Assembly: GCA_050733695.1 (NCBI GenBank)
Contig: JBOHTO010000093.1
Coordinates: forward strand, 1 to 20,526
Direction: 5' to 3'
DNA from: JBOHTO01 sp050733695
GTDB lineage: Bacteria > Gemmatimonadota > Gemmatimonadetes > Gemmatimonadales > Gemmatimonadaceae
DNA length: 20,526 nucleotides
A program made the position numbers and the translations under genes. The notes under the pieces were generated by a model. That model was not told the DNA's origin. It searched no databases and saw only the letters and a program-made list of their open reading frames with translations. Shown in pieces: positions 16,001 through 20,526 of the stretch (position 1 is the first letter of the stretch; the number at the start of each line of letters is the position of its first letter).

Positions 16001-17538
16001 ATCCAGAGGGCCACCTGCATCTCGTCGGCCGGTCCAAGGAGATCATCGTCGATTCCGATGGGCGCAATGTGTACCCGGATGACGTCGAGCATGCGTACAC
16101 CGGGTCGCCCTGGATAAGGGAGATGTGCGTGGTCGGCCTGCCGGACGGCGTTGCCGAGAAGGTGGCTGGCGTCGTGGTGCCCGATTACGGGCATGACGTG
16201 TCGCTCTCGCGCGCGGATGTCAGAAGCCGGATCGAGGAGCATGTGCGCAACAGGTCGACCACGCTGCCATACCACAAGCGCATCAAGATCCTGCACATCA
16301 CCGAAGACGACCTGCCGCGCACGGCCACGCGCAAGGTGAAGCGGCGGGAACTGGCTGCGATGCTCGCGGTGCAGCAGCCGTACTCGCAGGTCGTCGTCGC
16401 GGGTACAGGCGACACGATCGGAACCGTGGGAGGAAGGTCAGCCGGTGCACCGGCAGTCGATGCCGAATGGCTCGTCCCGGTGGTCGCCGCCGTGTGCAAC
16501 CGCCCGCGCAGTTCGATCACGGTAGACACTCGGCTCGAGGAGCTCGGATTCGACAGCCTCATGTACGTGGAGCTGGCCGCGGCGGTCGAGCAGGCCGGTG
16601 GCAGCTTCGCAGCGCCCGATAGACTGCACGAGATCCGCGATCTGCGTGAACTCGGCGCAGCGGTCACACGCAACGGACGACAGACACGTCCGGTTTCCAC
16701 GGTGCCGCCCGGGCGAGCCGCGGTCAGCGTGAAGAAGCAGTCGAACGATATCCGACTCCCGTCGCTCGTTCGTACCGCGGGTGCGGCAGGACTCGGCGCG
16801 CTGCAGAAGGTTTTCTACGACAACGTGCTCGACAGCCGGTATGAGGGTCGCGAGCGTGTACCCGTGCACACCAATTTCATCGTCGCCGCCAACCATGCTT
16901 CGCATCTTGACATGGGACTGGTCAAGATGGCGCTCGGCGATCAGGGGCGTGATCTCGTTGCACTGGCAGCCGCGGATTATTTCTTCGACAACCGCTACAA
17001 GCGCGCGTATGTGGAGAACTTCACGAATCTCGTCCCCATCGAGCGCAGTGGTTCTCTCCGGCAATCGCTGAGGCACGCGCGGTCGTATCTCGATCAGGGT
17101 TACAACGCGCTCATCTTTCCCGAGGGGACGCGGTCAGTCACGGGCACGCTCGTGGCGTTCAAGCCTGTCATCGGGTTCCTCGCGCTCTCGGCGCGAGTCG
17201 GGATACTGCCTGTCCATCTTGCAGGAACGCACGAGGCGTTGCCGAAGGGCGCGGGCATGCTGCGCGCGCGCGGGGTGGGAGCGCGCATCGGCCGATTCCT
17301 TTCCATCGAGGAGCTCGAGGCGATGACGGCGCGCATGCCGAACTCCGCCGCCCACCGTCTGATCGCGGCGCGCGTGCGCCACGAAATAGTGAACCTCCGC
17401 GACGGTACGAACCACGTGTTCGATGCCGAGGCGCTGAAGCGCCGGTGGAGCGACGAGCGCACTGGTGCTGCGGAGGCCGGCAGTGAACCCGCTTCCGAGC
17501 CGCGTCCGGTAGACGAGGGTGCGACCATCGGTGACTGA
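13015..17538 (+). CDS. ElbD-like four-domain lipid enzyme: fatty acyl reductase, AMP-binding ligase, ACP, PlsC acyltransferase
   Basis: A 1507-residue assembly-line-like enzyme. Residues about 20-560 form a fatty acyl-CoA reductase: GGTGFLGK (28-35), HTST (166-169), YTYTK (284-288, Y-x3-K), then a sterile-type C-terminal domain. Residues about 565-1115 form an acyl-CoA ligase: TSGTTGQPKG (738-747), EGYGLTEASP (913-922), WLRTGD (986-991), GRSKEIIV (1005-1012), with the catalytic Lys near 1107-1109. Residues about 1145-1215 form an acyl carrier protein with S1181 in LGFDSL. Residues about 1245-1475 form a PlsC acyltransferase with NHASHLD (H1294-x4-D1299) and FPEGTRS (1368-1374). This is the set of activities I recall for ElbD of myxobacterial ether-lipid synthesis. 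The TTG start is chosen because GAGGTG (13002-13007) lies seven bases before it. All catalytic residues look intact. Confidence 0.93.
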   Translation: MAATSGRPGVEQLSPTAIYEGKTIFLIGGTGFLGKVTLSILLHRFPNIRRVFVTVRAPSAAESASRFWNSVLATPPFEPLRERYGDAFEGFIREKVRVVGGDVGEANLGYSDGEAQAIADEVDIVINGAGKVTFNPALEAALRTNVIGTQNVIDFAKRMRRPALIHTSTCFVAGNRSGPVSEDDPVLGYFPRHEDMPGVEFSVHREIADCERLAARVKDEASDATMVARFTQLARERLIDEGRDPDDPGAIATAMVRERKAWTRARLTELGVERAAWWGWPNIYTYTKSLGEKLVAAEAGIIRSIVRPSIVESALSYPMPGWNEGFTTTAPLILMILKGQAQIPADDTLLLDVTPVDEVAAVLLAVAAEALVGEPALVYQAATGDSNPFNVRRVVELTGLYKRRHLRGREGRGGTAVVNRVMGAMEARTVSVKRFDRTSTPMFNSAAKSVSSLLERVKPRFGGGRVSDVIELARTQIGRFEHATGEAQKVFEMFRPFIVENSYVFGARNVRRLMSRIRPEERPLLRWQPESIDWFGYWLDVHVPGLDRWVFPKLEEELRVRPPRRYTHRDLIELFDTATKRFSTRVAMRIDRSGRSEQYTYADLQEAATRGAGFLAASGVTPGDRVLLVGHNAPEWGVSYFSILKAGATCVPVDPESSAEEIVRLATASGATGCVISERVAALHPDLRARLRLSGSDAIRLWRFAELFAIPDEETERQRNALLPARVQGHALASLIFTSGTTGQPKGVMLSHRNLTSMVSMLASVFDLGPRDGLLSVLPLHHTFEFSAGFVTPLSQGSRITYLNETTREELLSALIGGRITAMVGVPALWDSLHRRIRSDMRERGPWVDRLSSAMMLANAWVRDRTPINLGPVLFAPVHSALGGKLRFLVSGGAALSQPVKRDLHALGFTILEGYGLTEASPVLTVTRPGNRLFTTSVGTALPGVEIRIAGADERGVGEVIARGGNIMLGYYGNEEATRGALEEGWLRTGDIGRLDPEGHLHLVGRSKEIIVDSDGRNVYPDDVEHAYTGSPWIREMCVVGLPDGVAEKVAGVVVPDYGHDVSLSRADVRSRIEEHVRNRSTTLPYHKRIKILHITEDDLPRTATRKVKRRELAAMLAVQQPYSQVVVAGTGDTIGTVGGRSAGAPAVDAEWLVPVVAAVCNRPRSSITVDTRLEELGFDSLMYVELAAAVEQAGGSFAAPDRLHEIRDLRELGAAVTRNGRQTRPVSTVPPGRAAVSVKKQSNDIRLPSLVRTAGAAGLGALQKVFYDNVLDSRYEGRERVPVHTNFIVAANHASHLDMGLVKMALGDQGRDLVALAAADYFFDNRYKRAYVENFTNLVPIERSGSLRQSLRHARSYLDQGYNALIFPEGTRSVTGTLVAFKPVIGFLALSARVGILPVHLAGTHEALPKGAGMLRARGVGARIGRFLSIEELEAMTARMPNSAAHRLIAARVRHEIVNLRDGTNHVFDAEALKRRWSDERTGAAEAGSEPASEPRPVDEGATIGD

Positions 17539-17545
17539 ACTGGTC

Positions 17546-17589
17546 ATGATCGCATGAGCACGATCGCATGAGCACGATCGCATGAGCTG
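17546..17589. repeat. 14-bp tandem repeat carrying successive start codons of the SDR gene
   Basis: GATCGCATGAGCAC occurs at 17548-17561 and 17562-17575, and a third copy (17576-17589) diverges at its last two bases. ATG codons at 17546, 17554, 17568 and 17582 form a chain: MIA, MSTIA and MSTIA mini-ORFs, each ending in a TGA that overlaps the next ATG. The last ATG opens the SDR gene. The array fills the 43-base gap after the ElbD-like gene. No strong ribosome binding site precedes any of these starts. Confidence 0.9.
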
Positions 17590-18700
17590 GTTCGCGCGCA
17601 AGCGCGCGCGCGCGGTCGGCGCGGCCGGTTTCGAGGAGTCAACTCCCGAACGGGATTCCGAGGCCGGCGCCCAGGGGAATGGCCGCCGCAAGGCAATCCT
17701 CGTCACCGGCGGAACGGGATTCCTGGGTTCACATCTCGTGCGGGAGCTCGTCGAGGCAGAAGGCGGGCAGCGTGACGTTCGGGTTCTCTCGTCCGCGCCC
17801 GCGCCATGGCTCGCGGAGGTGGGCGCAGCATCGACGATCGGCTCGATCACGAACGCCGAGGATGTCGCGCGCGCCGTGGACGGCGTGTCGGAGATCTATC
17901 ATCTCGCGGGAAGAGTCTCGCACGCGCGCGACGATTCGGCCAGGATGTACGCACTGCACGTCGAGGGTACGCGGCTGCTGTGCGATGCGGCCGTGCGCGG
18001 GGATGTCCGCTCGATCGTCATCGCATCGTCGAGCGGGACTCTGGCCGCGTCGTCCAATCCCGATTCCATCGCGACGGAGAGTACGCCGCCGCCGCTCGAT
18101 GTCGTCCTGCGTTGGCCGTACTACGCCAGCAAGGTCTACCAGGAACGAGTCGCGCTCGAACGGTGCAACGGTTCGGGCTGTCGCGTGGTCATCGTGAATC
18201 CGAGCCTTCTGCTCGGCCCGGGCGACGCGCGGCTCACGTCCACGCGGCCGATACTCGACTTTCTCGCGCGCCGTATCCCCGTGATCCCGCCCGGTGGTCT
18301 CAGCTTCGTGGATGCGCGCGATGCCGCTCACGCGTGCCGGGCGGCGATGCGGCTCGGCGTGCACGGCGAACGCTACCTCCTCGGCGCCGCCAACTGGACG
18401 TTCCGCGAGCTGTTCGCGCGGCTGGAGCGGCTCACGAAGGTCGCGGCGCCGCGCGTTCCGATTCCGGTGCGGCTCGCCGGTGCCGGAGCGCGTGCGTATG
18501 GGGCGGTGGTGCGAGGGTGGGATCTTTCGCCCTCGGTGGATCCCGCCGAGCTCGAGATGGCGCGCTATTTCTGGTACGTGGACGCGTCCAAGGCCACGCG
18601 CGAGCTCGGCTTCACTCCGCGCGATCCCGCGACGACGCTGCACGACACGGTGAGCTACATCCGGGAGCGGTTTCTCGGAGCGGGTGCGTTCGGGGCCTGA
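17582..18700 (+). CDS. Extended SDR, NAD(P)-dependent epimerase/3-beta-HSD-like reductase
   Basis: A 372-residue extended short-chain dehydrogenase/reductase. The cofactor motif is TGGTGFLG (42-49). IYHLAGRVS (105-113) is the NAG-like strand, IVIASSSG (145-152) carries the catalytic Ser region, and Y180-x3-K184 (YYASK) is the active pair. The family includes dihydroflavonol reductases, sterol dehydrogenases and lipid aldehyde or ketone reductases. Residues 1-37 are an Arg-rich, low-complexity extension encoded over an alternating GC tract (17602-17613). It is the last gene of the plus-strand operon. I infer that it reduces or oxidises a lipid-linked intermediate; I recall an SDR-type gene next to elbD too. 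Its final 46 bases overlap the convergent lipid-kinase gene. Confidence 0.9.
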   Translation: MSWFARKRARAVGAAGFEESTPERDSEAGAQGNGRRKAILVTGGTGFLGSHLVRELVEAEGGQRDVRVLSSAPAPWLAEVGAASTIGSITNAEDVARAVDGVSEIYHLAGRVSHARDDSARMYALHVEGTRLLCDAAVRGDVRSIVIASSSGTLAASSNPDSIATESTPPPLDVVLRWPYYASKVYQERVALERCNGSGCRVVIVNPSLLLGPGDARLTSTRPILDFLARRIPVIPPGGLSFVDARDAAHACRAAMRLGVHGERYLLGAANWTFRELFARLERLTKVAAPRVPIPVRLAGAGARAYGAVVRGWDLSPSVDPAELEMARYFWYVDASKATRELGFTPRDPATTLHDTVSYIRERFLGAGAFGA

Positions 18701-19653
18701 GGCCACCGGACCCAGAGCGCGCCGGGAACCACCTCGAACGTCGCCGGAACGCGACCGACCAGCTCGCCGTCCACTTCGAGCGCTACGAGTGCGCCTCCGT
18801 TCACACGGCGGACAGTGATCCTGGAGGCGAGCCGGTGATGCACGCCGTCCATCCGCAGATGAGTTCCAAAGTACAGTCGCGGTGATCGCGCAATCATGGC
18901 GATGGTGCCCATGTCGCGGATCGCGACGACATCGAGCTGCCCATCGTCAACCTCTGCGGTTGGCGCGATCTTCATCCCGCCGCCGAAATAGCGCGCGTTC
19001 GCGATGCAGATATTGGCCGCGAGCAACCGGACCGGTGCGTCGCCGTCCATCTCCAGCTCGATCGCCGGCGCGGTGTAGCGCGGCCAGGCACGCAGCGTGG
19101 CGATCGCGTACGACGCCGCCCCGGAGAGCAGTCCGCCCCCGATCGCACCGGTCACGGCACGTCGCGCCGCGCGTTCGGCGACGCTGCGCACGACTTCTCC
19201 CGATAGCCCGAAGGATGCCACGTTGAGGAAGTAGCGCGATTCCCCGTCGCCGGCGCCGTTCACGTACGTCACGCGGCCGAGGTCGATGCGCCTCGCCTTT
19301 CCACCGCGCAACGCGGCAGCGGCGGCAGACGCTCGCGCGGGGATGCCGAGTGTGCGCCGGAAGTCGCCGCCCGTGCCACTGGGGAGAACGCCCAGTTCCG
19401 ACGGCTCGCCGCTCGCGACGATGCCATTGACGACCTCGGATACCGTGCCGTCGCCGCCGCAGGCGATGATGAGCCGGCGGCCCGCGCGCGCTTCGCGTTC
19501 GGCGATGCCCGTTGCGTGTCCCGGGGCCTCCGTGAACGTGCACTCGAACGGGCCGAAATGTGCCCGCATTGCGCTCGCCATCGCGGGCCACCGGTGCGCG
19601 GTCTTTCCACCGGCGGCCACCGGGTTCACGATCACCAGCGGAAGCGCTGTCAC
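18655..19653 (-). CDS. Diacylglycerol/lipid kinase family protein (YegS/LCB5-like)
   Basis: A 332-residue lipid kinase with the DAGK catalytic fold. VIVNPVAAGGK (7-17) is the opening strand and loop, CGGDGTVSEVVNG (65-77) is the ATP-binding glycine motif, and PSGTGGDFRR (91-100) matches the family P-x-GTxNDF pattern with Gly for Asn. The C-terminal lobe has FGGGMKIAP and DGQLDVVAI. It would phosphorylate diacylglycerol, an alkylglycerol or a similar lipid alcohol. GTG is the start; it overlaps the TGA of the upstream PlsC gene as GTGA, so the two are translationally coupled. Its 3' end overlaps the SDR gene on the opposite strand. Confidence 0.92.
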   Translation of the reverse strand: MTALPLVIVNPVAAGGKTAHRWPAMASAMRAHFGPFECTFTEAPGHATGIAEREARAGRRLIIACGGDGTVSEVVNGIVASGEPSELGVLPSGTGGDFRRTLGIPARASAAAAALRGGKARRIDLGRVTYVNGAGDGESRYFLNVASFGLSGEVVRSVAERAARRAVTGAIGGGLLSGAASYAIATLRAWPRYTAPAIELEMDGDAPVRLLAANICIANARYFGGGMKIAPTAEVDDGQLDVVAIRDMGTIAMIARSPRLYFGTHLRMDGVHHRLASRITVRRVNGGALVALEVDGELVGRVPATFEVVPGALWVRWPQAPNAPAPRNRSRM

Positions 19654-20417
19654 GGATCGGCGCGCCGTGCCCGATCGATCTCGCCCAGCTCCCGGATCCG
19701 CGTCATCACCACGTCGGCGATCTCCTTGTGCGTTCTGAGCCGGTTCTCCCGCGCGAACTGTGCGGAGAGGTCCATCACGGGGCCGAAGTAGATGCGGATC
19801 GGCTCACCGCCGCGCCAGTTGCGGGCGATCTGCCGGCGGACGCTGTTATCGAGTCCGGCGATGAATACGGGAATCACCTGCGGCTCTGCCTCCATGATCA
19901 ACTGGCCGACGCCAGGCTGCGGCCGCAGATAGCTGTACGGGTCGGGATTCCTGTTGCGCGTGCCCTCGGGGTGGAAGCCGAGCATGTGTCCTCTCCCTGT
20001 GCGGCAGAGATCCGTGAGCACGCGGAACGAGTAACTATTGAAGCTTCGCTTGGCGGCGGTGTGAAAGATGGGCGGGTACATGGCCCACCCGGTGAGGGCA
20101 TTGATGATCAGTGCGAGCGGCGACTGGTAGAAGAAACGCCCCCTCACGGGAAAGAACAGCCGAATGGGGGCGCTTGTGCGGCGGAGCAGGACCGCGGATA
20201 CGACGTACATGTCGAAGAAGGAGCGATGGTTCGCGACCAGGAGAATGGGGCGATCGTGCGAAGCCTGTTCGAAGTACTCCAGACCCTGCACCTGAACGAG
20301 ATTCGCCGTGACGAAGGCGATGATGCGGGCCGGAAGGGCGCGCTGGTAACGCATCCAGAATGTCTTCATCCGTTCGCCGTGCATGCTGCGGATGAACCGA
20401 AGCGCAAAGCGCTCCAT
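19650..20417 (-). CDS. PlsC-family 1-acylglycerol-3-phosphate acyltransferase-like protein
   Basis: A 255-residue membrane-associated acyltransferase. NHRSFFD gives the catalytic H64-x4-D69, and FHPEGTRNRN (148-157) is the acyl-acceptor-phosphate motif. LALIINALTGWAMY (101-114) is a likely membrane segment. It would transfer an acyl group to a lysophospholipid or related alcohol. It is the first gene of a two-gene unit with the lipid kinase. The reading frame stays open upstream of the ATG at 20417 and reads as a Pro/Thr-rich stretch followed by TAEEEAVLST, so the protein could begin farther upstream, beyond the G run. The ATG at 20417 has only a distant purine-rich GAGGA about 14 bases away. 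Confidence 0.88.
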   Translation of the reverse strand: MERFALRFIRSMHGERMKTFWMRYQRALPARIIAFVTANLVQVQGLEYFEQASHDRPILLVANHRSFFDMYVVSAVLLRRTSAPIRLFFPVRGRFFYQSPLALIINALTGWAMYPPIFHTAAKRSFNSYSFRVLTDLCRTGRGHMLGFHPEGTRNRNPDPYSYLRPQPGVGQLIMEAEPQVIPVFIAGLDNSVRRQIARNWRGGEPIRIYFGPVMDLSAQFARENRLRTHKEIADVVMTRIRELGEIDRARRADP

Positions 20418-20504
20418 GGTCGAGAGTACGGCTTCCTCTTCGGCGGTAGGTTGCGGCGGGCGGGTTGGCGTTGGTGGCGGCGTGGGCCTGGACGGGGGCT
20501 TGGC

Positions 20505-20526
20505 GGGGGGGGGGGGGGGGGGGGGG
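20505..20526. other. 22-base G homopolymer at the contig end
   Basis: The sequence ends in 22 consecutive G. Read terminals of this kind are common artefacts of two-colour sequencing, where missing signal is called G, or mark a place where assembly failed in a G-rich repeat. I give no biological function to it. Confidence 0.8.

Noticed and set aside
13015..17538. Polyketide or non-ribosomal peptide synthase
   Set aside because: The ligase, ACP and reductase combination can look like one, but there is no ketosynthase or condensation domain. The reductase is of the fatty acyl-CoA type and the C-terminus is a PlsC glycerolipid acyltransferase.
17548..17589. CRISPR-like direct repeats
   Set aside because: The copies are 14 bp and directly adjacent with no spacers, so this is a simple tandem array.
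17602..17613. Alternating GC tract in the SDR N-terminus as a phase-variable or Z-DNA element
   Set aside because: It is only about six GC dinucleotides in a genome where such runs are common, and nothing else supports a function.

Overview
The window looks like a contig fragment from a high-GC, Gram-negative, free-living bacterium. The best guess is Gemmatimonadota. The reasons are a SusC/RagA-type TonB-dependent receptor whose N-terminus carries the VVVTGTAG / LGNAIATI pattern that I associate with that phylum, a TonB-C-domain protein, and a myxobacterial-type ether-lipid enzyme in a non-myxobacterial setting. The assignment rests on recognition of protein style, not on a marker gene. No rRNA, tRNA, CRISPR array or insertion sequence was seen.

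Region 1 (1-4602) is a small nutrient-uptake and regulation module. It holds a SusC-like outer-membrane receptor (minus strand, cut by the left end), an FCD-type GntR regulator on the same strand, and a divergent VOC-fold protein. Three near-identical GntR-type palindromes overlap the predicted promoter elements of the receptor and of the regulator itself, which suggests an autoregulated switch.

Region 2 (4700-8076) holds an RNase II/R-like exonuclease that lacks N-terminal cold-shock domains but has three tandem S1-like repeats (minus). It is divergent from an exported protein with two tandem TonB C-terminal domains (plus).

Region 3 (8114-18700, plus strand) is the most interesting part: a lipid-biosynthesis cluster. 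It encodes a DUF1499 protein, a GMC long-chain-alcohol-oxidase-like enzyme, a HAD-IB phosphatase-like protein, a LarA-like (DUF2088) protein, and a 1507-residue four-domain fusion (fatty acyl reductase, acyl-CoA/AMP ligase, acyl carrier protein, PlsC acyltransferase). An extended SDR follows. The fusion carries the same four activities that I recall for ElbD, the myxobacterial ether-lipid enzyme. I therefore infer that this is an elb-like ether-lipid (alkyl/alkenyl-glycerol) cluster with an added LarA-like component. A convergent pair (18655-20417, minus), a DAG/lipid kinase and a second PlsC acyltransferase, would supply phosphorylated glycerolipid chemistry next door.

An unexpected DNA-level feature is that two genes of the cluster (GMC oxidase and SDR) begin inside tandem duplications of their own start sites. 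The repeat lengths, 47 and 14 bp, are both 2 modulo 3. Every upstream copy therefore becomes a tiny ORF whose TGA overlaps the next ATG (ATGA), giving chains of stop/start overlaps that lead into the real gene.

The right end is a 22-base G run, probably an assembly or sequencing artefact.
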